Shown in pieces: positions 5,406 through 14,464 of a DNA stretch of 17,107 nt. Both the position numbers and the translations under genes were made by a program. Position 1 is the stretch's first letter, and each line of letters begins with the position of its first letter. The notes beneath the pieces are model-generated. The model saw nothing but the letters and a program-made list of their open reading frames with translations, had not been told where the DNA came from and ran no database searches. This DNA is from an uncultured Ruminococcus sp. (GTDB lineage: Bacteria; Bacillota; Clostridia; Oscillospirales; CAG-272). The DNA is taken from assembly GCA_902783905.1 (NCBI GenBank), contig CACZSP010000235.1:1-17107 (forward strand), in the 5' to 3' direction.

Positions 5406-6346
5406 GAATCCTGTTTATGGGAACTCCCGGCTTTGCCGTCGCCGCGCTGTCGGCGCTGGTCGGATCCGGATACGACGTGGTCGCGGCGGTCACTCAGTCC
5501 GACAAGCCCTCGGGAAGAGGATACAGGCTTACTCCTCCCGCCGTAAAGACGTACGCATCGGGACACGGCATACCCGTATACCAGCCGAAAACCCTGAGGG
5601 ACGAAGCGTTCGCTGAGCTTCTTGCGCGGATCGATCCGGATCTGATCGCGGTCGCCTCCTTCGGAAAGATACTTCCGGGCAACGTGATAGACTATCCGGA
5701 ATACGGATGTATAAACGTTCACGCCTCTCTCCTGCCGGAATACCGGGGAGCGGCTCCGATACAGCGCGCGATCATCGACGGAAAAGATTATACCGGTATC
5801 AGCATAATGAAGATGGACGAAGGGCTGGACACCGGCGACGTTTTTCTGCAGAGAAGGATCGAGATCCTGAAAACCGACGATTTCGGCACGCTTCACGACA
5901 AGCTGGCCGCGGCCGGCGGCGAAATGCTGGTCGAAGCGCTGGGCGGGATTGCCGACGGGACGCTGAAAGCCGTTCCGCAGAGCTCGTTTGAGGCCGCCCC
6001 CACCTACGCGCAGAAAATCTCCCGGGAGGAGTGCGAAATAGATTTTACCGCCTCTCCCGATAAAATATCCGCACTTGTCCGCGGGCTTTCCCCGTCCCCT
6101 CTCGCGGTGACGAGGCTTCCCGACGGGCGTCTGCTCAAGATAATCTCGGCGACGGTTTCGGAAAACGGGCCGGCAAGACTGCCGGGAGAGGTCACTTCGA
6201 CGTCCGGAGGCGTCATAACCGTCGCCTGCGGAGACGGAAGAGGAAGGATAGAAATAGAAAAGCTTCTTCCGGAGGGGAAGGGAAGGATGAGAGCCGCCGA
6301 TTTTATCAACGGACGTAAAGTGTCGGCCGGCGATCTGCTCGGATGA
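5402..6346 (+). CDS. fmt: Methionyl-tRNA formyltransferase
   Basis: Fmt formylates initiator Met-tRNA using 10-formyltetrahydrofolate, the step that Def later reverses on finished chains. The 314-residue protein begins MRILFMGTPGFAV, contains the signature SLLPEYRGAAPIQ, and has the catalytic triad Asn105, His107 and Asp143 (in LDTGD). The C-terminal OB-fold domain covers about residues 205-314. Its ATG overlaps the def stop by 4 nt and its stop overlaps the rsmB start by 4 nt, so def, fmt and rsmB are probably translationally coupled. The def-fmt pairing is the usual bacterial arrangement. Confidence 0.97.
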   Translation: MRILFMGTPGFAVAALSALVGSGYDVVAAVTQSDKPSGRGYRLTPPAVKTYASGHGIPVYQPKTLRDEAFAELLARIDPDLIAVASFGKILPGNVIDYPEYGCINVHASLLPEYRGAAPIQRAIIDGKDYTGISIMKMDEGLDTGDVFLQRRIEILKTDDFGTLHDKLAAAGGEMLVEALGGIADGTLKAVPQSSFEAAPTYAQKISREECEIDFTASPDKISALVRGLSPSPLAVTRLPDGRLLKIISATVSENGPARLPGEVTSTSGGVITVACGDGRGRIEIEKLLPEGKGRMRAADFINGRKVSAGDLLG

Positions 6347-7683
6347 GCGGAGCTACGGCGCCGGCGCGGGACAACGTAAGGCGCGCCGCCCTGAAAATCC
6401 TCGGAAGGATGAATATCCCGGCGGGCGGCGGCCCCTCGGACGGGTACTCGAATATTCTCGTCGATTCTTTTCTTAAGAACAATCCGGATCTCGCCGACGC
6501 CGACAGGGCGCTGCTTTCGGCTCTGGTTTCGGGCGTCTGCGAGAGGATCATAACGCTCGATTACGTTATTGACGCTCTGTCGTCAAGACCGCCGGAAAAG
6601 CTGGATCACGACGTGCTCAATCTGCTCAGGATCGGATTATGGCAGCTCGGATATACCGACAGGATCCCGCCGCACGCCGCCGTAAACGAGACGGTGTCGC
6701 TCACCAAAAAATCCGCGACGGGTTTCGTCAACGCGATCCTCAGATCGTTTATCAGAAAAAAAGACGGTATAAAGCTGCCGGAAGGCGCTTCCGCCGGCGC
6801 GCTGTCCGTAAGGTATTCGGTAAACGCGGAACTCTGCGAAAGATTTATTAAGGAATTCGGAGCGGAAAGGACGGAAAGCGTTCTCGCAGCATTTTTCGAG
6901 CGCCGGGGGACCGATCTGCGTGTAAACACGCTTAAAACCGACGCAAAAGAACTTTCCCGGGAGCTGGAAGCCGAAGGATTTTCATTCGACGTCCCGCCCG
7001 GAGGAAAGACAATAAGAAATTTGCGCGGCAGGGGACTGCCTGCCGCGGTGCGCGAAGGACGGGCTTTCGTTCAGGATTACGCCGCCCATCTTGCGACCGA
7101 GGCGCTCGGCGCGAGGGCGGGGATGCGCGTGCTCGACGTCTGCGCCTGCCCCGGAGCCAAAAGCTTCGGAGCCGCCCTTGATATGCGGAACGGGGGCGAA
7201 GTCGTCTGCTGCGATCTGCACGGGTCCAAGCTTCCCTTGATCCGATCGGGCGCGTCCCGCCTCGGCATCGGCATAATCAGGACTGTCTGCCGTGACTCGT
7301 CGGTGCCGGAGCCGGATTTTGCCGGATCCTTCGACCGCGTTATATGCGACGTGCCTTGCTCGGGTTACGGAGTCATCGGGAAAAAGCCCGAGATAAGATA
7401 CAAGGAACCGCGCTCGTCGCAGGACCTGCCCGAGCTGCAGCTTTCGATCCTAAACGCCGCGGCGACTGCCCTTAAGCCGGAAGGGATTATCGTTTATTCG
7501 ACCTGCACGCTTCTTCCGGAGGAAAACGAAAACGTCGTTTCGCGATTTCTTTCGGATCATCCGGACTTCGTTCTTATCCCGTTTTCGGCGGGAGGACGTG
7601 AGGCTCCGGACGGCATGCTGACACTGATGCCCGACGAAGGGACGGACGGTTTTTTCACTGCGCGAATGATTAAAACAAAATGA
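6343..7683 (+). CDS. rsmB: 16S rRNA m5C967 methyltransferase RsmB
   Basis: RsmB methylates C5 of a cytidine in 16S rRNA (C967 in E. coli numbering). The 446-residue protein has an N-terminal NusB-like helical domain (about 10-140) and a C-terminal SAM-dependent methyltransferase domain. The SAM-binding motif reads DVCACPGAKS (from Asp265), a variant of the common D.CAAPGGKT. The two active-site cysteines are Cys339 in DVPCSG and Cys388 in STC. Both ends overlap the neighbouring genes by ATGA. The alternative family member RsmF lacks the NusB-like part, so RsmB is the better name. Confidence 0.94.
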   Translation: MSGATAPARDNVRRAALKILGRMNIPAGGGPSDGYSNILVDSFLKNNPDLADADRALLSALVSGVCERIITLDYVIDALSSRPPEKLDHDVLNLLRIGLWQLGYTDRIPPHAAVNETVSLTKKSATGFVNAILRSFIRKKDGIKLPEGASAGALSVRYSVNAELCERFIKEFGAERTESVLAAFFERRGTDLRVNTLKTDAKELSRELEAEGFSFDVPPGGKTIRNLRGRGLPAAVREGRAFVQDYAAHLATEALGARAGMRVLDVCACPGAKSFGAALDMRNGGEVVCCDLHGSKLPLIRSGASRLGIGIIRTVCRDSSVPEPDFAGSFDRVICDVPCSGYGVIGKKPEIRYKEPRSSQDLPELQLSILNAAATALKPEGIIVYSTCTLLPEENENVVSRFLSDHPDFVLIPFSAGGREAPDGMLTLMPDEGTDGFFTARMIKTK

Positions 7684-8750
7684 TCGAAACCGAAAAAACA
7701 AAAAAAGACCTGCTGTCATTCTCTTTCGACGAGCTGGAGAAGATCCTCCTGTCGGCCGGTGAGCCGCGATACCGTGCGGCGCAGATCTTTCCGCAGCTCC
7801 ACAGGGGGCTGTCCCCGCGCGAGATGACGAACGTTCCGGCAAAGACCGCCGCCTTTCTCGAGGAGAATTTCAACTCCGGTCTTCCCGAAACCGTAAGAAA
7901 GCTTTCGTCGCGGATCGACGGTACGCAAAAGTATCTGTTCGGACTTCGCGACGGCAACCGGGTCGAAACGGTGCTGATGAAATATCGTCACGGGAACACG
8001 GTGTGCGTCTCGTCCCAGGTCGGATGCAGGATGGGTTGCGTTTTCTGCGCCTCCACCATCGGCGGACGGGTCAGGGATCTGTCGGCCGGAGAGATCCTCG
8101 GGCAGGTGATCGCGGTCCGGAAGGAATCGGGAGAGCGCGTCGACAATATCGTGATGATGGGTATCGGCGAACCACTTGACAATTTCGACAACACCCTTGC
8201 CTTCCTTCGCAACGTCAACGACAGCCGCGGAATCAATATCGGGTTCAGACACGTATCGGTGTCGACCTGCGGTCACGCCGACGGGATCAGGCGGCTGGCC
8301 GACGAAAAGTTTCCGATAACCCTTTCGGTATCTCTTCACGCCCACAGCGACGCCGAAAGAAGCGCGATCATGCCGGTAAACAAAAGGTGGGGACTGTCGG
8401 AACTTTTCGACGCCTGCAGATACTGGAAAGAAAAAACGGGTCGCAGGATTTCCTTCGAATATACGCTTATCAAGGGAAAAAACTGCGACAGACGGGACGC
8501 GGCGGCTCTCGCTGCGCTGCTTGTTACCGAGCTCAGGGACGGCGAACCCTACCCGATTCACGTCAATATCATACCGGTGAACAGGGTGAAGGAGACCGGG
8601 CTCGAACCTCCCGACAGGAAAACCGTCATGGAGTTTTGCGACGAACTTGAAAGGCGCGGCGTGCGTGCGACTGTAAGACGCACGCTGGGTCCCGATATAA
8701 ATGCCTCCTGCGGACAGCTGAGGCGGGCAGAAGCCGGTGAGAACGGCTGA
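7680..8750 (+). CDS. rlmN: Dual-specificity 23S rRNA/tRNA adenine-C2 methyltransferase RlmN
   Basis: RlmN is a radical-SAM enzyme that methylates C2 of A2503 in 23S rRNA and A37 in some tRNAs. The 356-residue protein has the 4Fe-4S cluster motif C-x3-C-x2-C at Cys116, Cys120 and Cys123. Cys109 lies seven residues before it and Cys344 lies near the C-terminus, in ASCGQL; these match the two extra catalytic cysteines of the family. The GEPL motif is in VMMGIGEPLDN. The similar Cfr resistance methyltransferase is unlikely given the housekeeping context and RlmN-like motifs. It starts in the rsmB stop codon (ATGA). Confidence 0.96.
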   Translation: MIETEKTKKDLLSFSFDELEKILLSAGEPRYRAAQIFPQLHRGLSPREMTNVPAKTAAFLEENFNSGLPETVRKLSSRIDGTQKYLFGLRDGNRVETVLMKYRHGNTVCVSSQVGCRMGCVFCASTIGGRVRDLSAGEILGQVIAVRKESGERVDNIVMMGIGEPLDNFDNTLAFLRNVNDSRGINIGFRHVSVSTCGHADGIRRLADEKFPITLSVSLHAHSDAERSAIMPVNKRWGLSELFDACRYWKEKTGRRISFEYTLIKGKNCDRRDAAALAALLVTELRDGEPYPIHVNIIPVNRVKETGLEPPDRKTVMEFCDELERRGVRATVRRTLGPDINASCGQLRRAEAGENG

Positions 8751-8777
8751 TCTTTTCGCTAAAAAGGCGGTTATTGA

Positions 8778-9551
8778 ATGATTTTTTACGGAAAAAGCGA
8801 CGTCGGCGTGGTACGTCTTGAAAATCAGGACTGCTTCGGAATATTTGATATCCTCCCGGAGATAACCCTTGCCGTTATATGCGACGGTATGGGCGGAAAC
8901 GCGGGCGGATCGGTCGCGTCGCGTCTGGCGCTCGAGACCTTTGCCGACAAGATGCGCGAAAATCTCATACCCGACAGTCCTGAGGAGATAGCCGATCTGA
9001 AGGATCAGACGGTTCGACGTGCTCTCCGCCTTTCCGCGGAGGAGGCGAACCGTGCCGTCTGGCAGAAGGCGCGTGAGCGCCAGGACGGCAAGCTGGACGG
9101 AATGGGGACGACCCTTACCGCGGTCCTTGCCGTCGGCAACAGCTACGCCTGGTGGGTAAACGTCGGCGACAGCCGTATCTACAGAATATCCGGCGACGAG
9201 CTCCTTCAGGTGACTCACGATCATTCATACGTTCAGCAGCTGGTCGATATAGGAGAACTGACAGCCGATCAGGCGGCGGGGTCTCCCTACCGGAACTACA
9301 TAACCAGGGCTATCGGCGCTGAACCCACTGTGGAGGCCGACGTCGGATCGATCGATATCGTTCCGGGATACACGGGTGAGCGGATACGCCTTTTACTCTG
9401 CTCGGACGGCCTGTACGGGTGCGTAGGCAAGGACAAGCTGCTTTCGGTCGTCAACTCGGACGAACAGCTCAGCCGCAGGGCGGAACTGCTGGTCAACGCC
9501 GCAAGAAGACAGGGCGGACCCGACAATATCACGGTAATACTCGCGGAGTGA
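8778..9551 (+). CDS. prpC: PP2C-type Ser/Thr protein phosphatase (PrpC/Stp)
   Basis: This phosphatase removes phosphates placed by the PASTA kinase encoded next door. The 257-residue protein has the PP2C signatures in order: SDVGVVRLENQD at the N-terminus, DGMGGN with metal ligand Asp36, GMGTTL, VGDSRIY, THDHS, a flap region, SDGL with Asp210, and GGPDN with Asp249. No membrane segment or signal is present, so it is cytosolic. The gap to rlmN is 27 nt and to the kinase gene 9 nt. Phosphatase-kinase pairs in this order are standard in Bacillota. Confidence 0.96.
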   Translation: MIFYGKSDVGVVRLENQDCFGIFDILPEITLAVICDGMGGNAGGSVASRLALETFADKMRENLIPDSPEEIADLKDQTVRRALRLSAEEANRAVWQKARERQDGKLDGMGTTLTAVLAVGNSYAWWVNVGDSRIYRISGDELLQVTHDHSYVQQLVDIGELTADQAAGSPYRNYITRAIGAEPTVEADVGSIDIVPGYTGERIRLLLCSDGLYGCVGKDKLLSVVNSDEQLSRRAELLVNAARRQGGPDNITVILAE

Positions 9552-9560
9552 CGCGAAAAA

Positions 9561-11951
9561 ATGAAAAAAGACAGTCAGTTTGAAAAATACGTTGGGCGTC
9601 TTTTCGGCGGACGTTACCGCATAGAAGCGGTGATAGGGTCCGGCGGAATGTCGGTCGTCTTCCGCGCCACCGACACGGCGGCGGGCAGAACGGTCGCGGT
9701 AAAGATGCTGAAGGACGAAATATCCGAAGACCTCGAAGCGCTCCGTCACCTTGAAAACGAATCGCGGGCGGTCGGTCTTTTGTCGCACCCGAATATCATC
9801 GGGATATACGACGTATCCTTCGAGGGACCGGAAAAATATCTCGTAATGGAATACGTTGAGGGCATATCCCTCCGCACCTATATGGACAGGAAAGGGAAGC
9901 TTTCCTTCAACGAGGTCGTAAAATATTCCGAACAGATCCTCGCGGCTCTCGAACACGCACATTCGAAAGGGGTCGTTCACCGCGACATAAAGCCGCAGAA
10001 TATAATGCTTCTGAAAGACGGACTCGTCAAGGTGACCGATTTCGGCATCGCCCGGATCGCCGGTGAAGACACATTCGAGATGACTTCGGACGCAATCGGA
10101 ACCGTTTATTACGTCAGCCCCGAGCAGGCGGAGGGAAACGAATGCGACTGCCGCTCGGATCTGTATTCTCTCGGCGTTATGATGTACGAAATGGCGACGG
10201 GCAAGCTGCCGTTTTACAGCAGCCGCGCCGCGTCCGTTCTTATGATGCATATCAGGGAAAAGCCGGTGCCTCCCCGGGTATCAGACAAAAAGATCCCGAG
10301 AGGTCTGGAGCAGATTATTCTCTGCGCCATGGAGAAGGATCCCGACAAACGTTATCTGAGCGCCATCGATATGTTCCGCGAACTGCGCCGGATAGAGGCA
10401 AACAAGAGGGCGACCGTGCTGACTCCCGCTCAGATCAAACGAAAAAAGCGCTCCGAGAAGAACAAGGAGGAGTACCGCCCGAGCAGTTCGTCGTCTCCCG
10501 TCGTTCTCGGCATCGCTTTCGCGCTGCTTATAGTCGCCGTCATCGCGATTTTTATCGTTATTGACCGGCTCAATATAGCCGATCTGGGCGAGGAAAGCAT
10601 CAGCGTACCCGACGTAACCGGGAAAACCTATCTGTCGGCGTCGGCAATCGGCGGCGAATCGCTCTACGAGGCGCAGCTTAAGGAACTGGGACTCGGAAGC
10701 GATTATATCGTGTCGGTCGATTACGTTTATTCGGACGGCACCTATCCTTCCGGGATGATTATATCGCAGTCACCCGAGCCCGGATCCCACAGAAAGAGTC
10801 CCTGCAGGATAAAACTGACGGTCAGTCTCGGCGTGGAAACAACCGTCCTCGGAGACTGCTCGATAACCGATTACAGGGCGGTCAGGCAGACCCTGCGCAA
10901 TCAGGGGCTGAACGTCAGCGTCGAGTATACCGAAAACGCCGTGATACCGAACGGTTACGTCATTTCCACCGAACCGGGCCCCGGAACGGTTCTGAACAAG
11001 GGCGACAGCGTTCTGCTGATAGTCAGCCGCGGTATTTCCACGTCGAAGGTCCCGATGCCGGACTGCGTCGGGAAGAGCGAATCGGAAACGAGAACGCTGC
11101 TCGACGCATACCAGCTTTTCTCCGGCAACGTCATTTATACGAAATCCACCGAGCCTGCCGGAACGGTTCTTGAGCAGAGCATCGAGCCCGACTCCACCGT
11201 CTATTCGGGCGTCAGCGTGATCGATTTCGTCGTCAGCGGCGGTCCCGAGTTCGACGTGAACTACTATCCGGACGTCAGAGGGAAAGCGGTTGACGAGGCT
11301 GCGCGTCTGCTTGAAAAGCTGGGGCTGGAGGTCGAACTGATTCCGGTCGCCAGTTATTCGGTCAGAAACAACGTCATAAAACAGACTCCGGTCCCCGGAA
11401 CGGTCGATAAAAAACTGAAAAAAGTCTCCCTGCAGTACAGCGCGGGCGAGGATTATTCGAACACTTTCAAGATCAACACCGACGTCAAAGGTCTTACCGT
11501 CGAAAACGCGGAGATATTCATCACCTACGAAATAAACAAACAGTGCGAGGAAAAGAAACTGAACGTCGGAATCCGCTTCGTGCACCGCACCGAACGCAGC
11601 GACGCCGCTGTCGGCACGGTCATTTCACAGTCTCCCGCACCGGGAGGCACGGCGGACGCGTCCGGCGGGCAGGTCACTGTCATACTCAGGGTGAGCGGAG
11701 GGAAGAACTACGTTCCCAACGTCATCGGTATGGATGAGGAAGAGGCGACCGACGAACTGACGTCTGCCGGATACCGGGTCAGCGTGGAGTATTCCGAGGG
11801 ATACGACGACGATGTCGGACTGGTTATTTCGATGAACGGTCCGACGGTCACCGGAACCGGAGACGAAACGGTCGAGACGGTCACCATCGTAATATGCACG
11901 GGCGGAGTCCCGATGCCCGAGGAGCCGCCGGAAACGACGGCTGCCGGATGA
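9561..11951 (+). CDS. prkC: Membrane Ser/Thr protein kinase with PASTA repeats
   Basis: Kinases of the PrkC/Stk1 family sense cell-wall fragments or lipid II outside the cell and phosphorylate proteins of division, wall synthesis and translation. The 796-residue protein has a cytosolic Hanks kinase domain (about 19-280) with glycine loop GSGGMS, Lys48, HRD at 140-142, DFG at 160-162 and SPEQ. A basic linker follows, then one membrane helix (about 312-335). The outside part shows about six PASTA-like repeats, beginning near residues 347, 425, 494, 566, 632 and 715. Repeats 2 and 5 are divergent, and repeat 5 is interrupted by a KQCEEKK insertion. A proline-rich tail ends the protein. Confidence 0.95.
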   Translation: MKKDSQFEKYVGRLFGGRYRIEAVIGSGGMSVVFRATDTAAGRTVAVKMLKDEISEDLEALRHLENESRAVGLLSHPNIIGIYDVSFEGPEKYLVMEYVEGISLRTYMDRKGKLSFNEVVKYSEQILAALEHAHSKGVVHRDIKPQNIMLLKDGLVKVTDFGIARIAGEDTFEMTSDAIGTVYYVSPEQAEGNECDCRSDLYSLGVMMYEMATGKLPFYSSRAASVLMMHIREKPVPPRVSDKKIPRGLEQIILCAMEKDPDKRYLSAIDMFRELRRIEANKRATVLTPAQIKRKKRSEKNKEEYRPSSSSSPVVLGIAFALLIVAVIAIFIVIDRLNIADLGEESISVPDVTGKTYLSASAIGGESLYEAQLKELGLGSDYIVSVDYVYSDGTYPSGMIISQSPEPGSHRKSPCRIKLTVSLGVETTVLGDCSITDYRAVRQTLRNQGLNVSVEYTENAVIPNGYVISTEPGPGTVLNKGDSVLLIVSRGISTSKVPMPDCVGKSESETRTLLDAYQLFSGNVIYTKSTEPAGTVLEQSIEPDSTVYSGVSVIDFVVSGGPEFDVNYYPDVRGKAVDEAARLLEKLGLEVELIPVASYSVRNNVIKQTPVPGTVDKKLKKVSLQYSAGEDYSNTFKINTDVKGLTVENAEIFITYEINKQCEEKKLNVGIRFVHRTERSDAAVGTVISQSPAPGGTADASGGQVTVILRVSGGKNYVPNVIGMDEEEATDELTSAGYRVSVEYSEGYDDDVGLVISMNGPTVTGTGDETVETVTIVICTGGVPMPEEPPETTAAG

Positions 11952-11958
11952 CCGCCTT

Positions 11959-13485
11959 ATGAAGAACAAGACGGTAATACGGGTCAGGAGGAGAAGCGCC
12001 GGCAGGACGGGATGGCTGCGCATGATCCATCCGGCCTGGTTCGCGACGGCCGGAATCCTGCTTCTTGCCGCGTCGGCTGTCCTCATATTCATCTTTTTCA
12101 AGCCCGGGAGCACCGGTTTCTTTACCGGAAGGGAATACCGCGTAAACGCCGCGGATATGTACCGCCAGTCGAAGACGCGCCTGAAGATTTCGATTTTCCC
12201 GTCGGAGAACGAGGAATGGAGCGCGGGTGAGGCGGAGTATCTCGCGGAAAGGATGTCCGAATTCAGGTATATCAGTCCTCTTGTCGCGTCCGCCGAAGAC
12301 GCCCCCCCGGAATCCGACCTGACCGTGTATATAGGTTATTCCGGAACGGCGGGGGAGAGTTATCTCGAAGCATATCGCCGGCTCGGATCGGACGGAATCG
12401 AGATCGGTTATTCTGAAAACTCCGACGGAAAAATAACCGGCGTTAATATACTTGCTTTCAGCGAAAAAAGGGCACACGAGGGGACCGTCCGGTTTGCCGA
12501 CTACTTCCTCTCCGAAAACCGTCTTAAAACAGTATTTTCGAAGTTTTCACTGTCTGAATCCGGAGGCGACACGCTGGAAAGTTTTGAAACGCTCCCGCTT
12601 TCCGAAAGCGGCTACCGGCTTGCGGTATTTTCACACCCCGATTCGGGAACCTATACTCTGCGTGCGCTCGGCGCAATTGCCGACGCCGTCGATCCGGACG
12701 CGATCCTCTTCAACGGAGGTCTCTGCGTCGGAAGCGACCGCGATTCGGTCTCGTCGGCGTGGATGGATATCTCCTCCGCCGTTACCGGAAAAAGCCCGGA
12801 ATGGGGGGTCAATCCGACGGTCGAGGACGTTTCCCTCGGAGATGCGTTCGAGCTGACTCACGACGTGCTCCGTTCGGTCGTTTCCGGGAACGGGAAAGAG
12901 GGGACCGCCGGGTTGCTTCCGTCGTTCGAAAGCCGCCGCAGCGTCGGAGGGATTATTCTGATCGGCAGTGACGGCAAACCGGCGGGAATCGTTTACGTGA
13001 TATCCGGAGAGGCGGAAAACGATCCCGACGGGGTGTGCGAGATTATCAACCGTGTTTCCGGCGTTCTTGAAAAGGCCGCCGGGGCGAAGGTCGGCGGAGC
13101 CGCGATACTTCCTTCGGTACCCGAGGGTTTTGCGTCGTATCTTTCTTCGGACCCCGCCGTTTCGGGGGGAGTGCCGCTATACAGCAATATCGTTCAGTAC
13201 GTGACGCCCGCCGCGGATAAACTGTTAGACGCGGCGACCGGAGCCGGAATAGGGACGGTTGTCGTTTTCGGCGGATTCAACAACGTCGGAGTGATCGGGT
13301 ACGGTAACGCGTCGGTGGCGCTTTGCGGATCGATAGGTTTTTCCAACCCGGGGATCGGAGGGCAGTTCGCCCTCAACAATTCAAGGCGTGGAGGCATCCT
13401 CCTTTCGTTCGACGGAAACGGAGTCCTGTCCCCGTCGCTTCTTCTCGCCTCCGATTACGGAATGAATCAGAAAAATGCCGGATAA
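11959..13485 (+). CDS. Membrane-anchored degenerate metallophosphoesterase-like protein
   Basis: This 508-residue protein has a basic cytosolic start and one membrane helix (about 28-49); the rest should lie outside. Residues about 60-190 form an undescribed alpha/beta region. From residue 215 on, the pattern follows calcineurin-like phosphoesterases of the Dcr2-like kind, but the metal-ligand motifs are altered: D-x-H is HPD (226-228), GD is GG (253-254), GNHD is TVED (287-290), the later His is Ser (about 386), and GH.H is GGFN (438-441). The spacing and hydrophobic framework (PDAILFNG, VVVFGG) remain. I infer a catalytically inactive relative. It is 7 nt after prkC and overlaps rsgA by 11 nt, so a link to envelope signalling is plausible. 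The fold assignment needs a profile search. Confidence 0.6.
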   Translation: MKNKTVIRVRRRSAGRTGWLRMIHPAWFATAGILLLAASAVLIFIFFKPGSTGFFTGREYRVNAADMYRQSKTRLKISIFPSENEEWSAGEAEYLAERMSEFRYISPLVASAEDAPPESDLTVYIGYSGTAGESYLEAYRRLGSDGIEIGYSENSDGKITGVNILAFSEKRAHEGTVRFADYFLSENRLKTVFSKFSLSESGGDTLESFETLPLSESGYRLAVFSHPDSGTYTLRALGAIADAVDPDAILFNGGLCVGSDRDSVSSAWMDISSAVTGKSPEWGVNPTVEDVSLGDAFELTHDVLRSVVSGNGKEGTAGLLPSFESRRSVGGIILIGSDGKPAGIVYVISGEAENDPDGVCEIINRVSGVLEKAAGAKVGGAAILPSVPEGFASYLSSDPAVSGGVPLYSNIVQYVTPAADKLLDAATGAGIGTVVVFGGFNNVGVIGYGNASVALCGSIGFSNPGIGGQFALNNSRRGGILLSFDGNGVLSPSLLLASDYGMNQKNAG

Positions 13486-14464
13486 CGGGATAAATACTTC
13501 GGGCGGACGGATAATGTCGGGCGCGGGAGGATTGTTCCTCGTCAGGATGGACCCGGGAGACGGGCCGCTTGCCGGAAAAAAACTCTTTTTCCGGGCGAGA
13601 GGCGGTCTGCGCGCCGACTCCGGTATCCTACCGGGGGATTTCGTGACCGTCGAATGGAGCGCTTCTTCGCTGACCCCCGACGGCCTTCCGGCCGACGACC
13701 GCTCGGGCCTTCCCGGTGCCGCGCTGTGCGCCGTCGGAAAAAGAAAAAACGAGCTGATCCGTCCTCCGATGGCAAATCTGGACCTGCTTTTCGTTATTAT
13801 CGCGGCGGCGCGGCCGGCTCCGTCGTTCCTGACGGTTGACAAGCTTCTCGCCGTATGCGAGGATCGCGGGATAGATCCGGTGATCGTCGTCACGAAGTGC
13901 GATCTGTCGCCGGTCGAAGCGGAAAGGATCAGGAATATATACCTCCTTGCGGGTTATCCTTCGTTTTGCGTCTCGTCGCTTACCGGCGAGGGAACGGATA
14001 AACTCCGCGGTTTTATCGGACAGACTCTTCCCGGCAGACTGACGGCGTTTGCCGGTGTGTCGGGAGCCGGAAAAAGCAGCCTTCTCAACCGAATTTTCCC
14101 CGGATACGGTCACGAAGAAGGGGAAGTAAGCCGAAAAACCGGACGCGGCAGGCATACGACGCGAAAGGTTGAGATCTTCGAACGTCCGACGGACGGCGGA
14201 GAATGCCTCATAGCCGACACGCCGGGATTTTCGGCGATCGATTTCGAAAACTTCGATTTCCTGACGCTTGAGTCGCTGCCGGCCGCTATGCGGGAGTTCC
14301 GCGCCTGCTATCCCGACTGCCGCTGGGCGGACTGCACTCACACGGGTGAGGCCGACTGCGGAGTCGTCCGCGCCGTTGCCGAAGGCAGGGTCGCCGCCTC
14401 ACGTCGCGAGAGTTATCTTGAAATGTACCGCGCTTTGAAGAAAAAGGAGCGTCATCAGAATTGA
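13475..14464 (+). CDS. rsgA: Ribosome small-subunit-dependent GTPase RsgA
   Basis: RsgA is a late 30S assembly GTPase. The 329-residue protein shows the circularly permuted motif order: an N-terminal OB fold, TKCD (G4, 140-143), SSLTGEG (G5), GVSGAGKSS (G1, Lys200), GRHTT (G2) and DTPG (G3). It ends with the zinc site Cys282, Cys287, His289 and Cys295. I keep the ATG at 13475 because the following GGRIMSGAGGLFLV fits the first strand of RsgA; starting at the ATG at 13514 would cut it. The start overlaps the previous gene by 11 nt with a poor ribosome-binding site, suggesting coupling. In Bacillus rpe follows; here thiN follows directly. Confidence 0.95.
   Translation: MPDNGINTSGGRIMSGAGGLFLVRMDPGDGPLAGKKLFFRARGGLRADSGILPGDFVTVEWSASSLTPDGLPADDRSGLPGAALCAVGKRKNELIRPPMANLDLLFVIIAAARPAPSFLTVDKLLAVCEDRGIDPVIVVTKCDLSPVEAERIRNIYLLAGYPSFCVSSLTGEGTDKLRGFIGQTLPGRLTAFAGVSGAGKSSLLNRIFPGYGHEEGEVSRKTGRGRHTTRKVEIFERPTDGGECLIADTPGFSAIDFENFDFLTLESLPAAMREFRACYPDCRWADCTHTGEADCGVVRAVAEGRVAASRRESYLEMYRALKKKERHQN

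Noticed and set aside
7716..9224. 502-codon open frame on the minus strand
   Set aside because: It is a long shadow of rlmN and the phosphatase gene. Both plus-strand genes have complete catalytic motifs, while this frame shows none.
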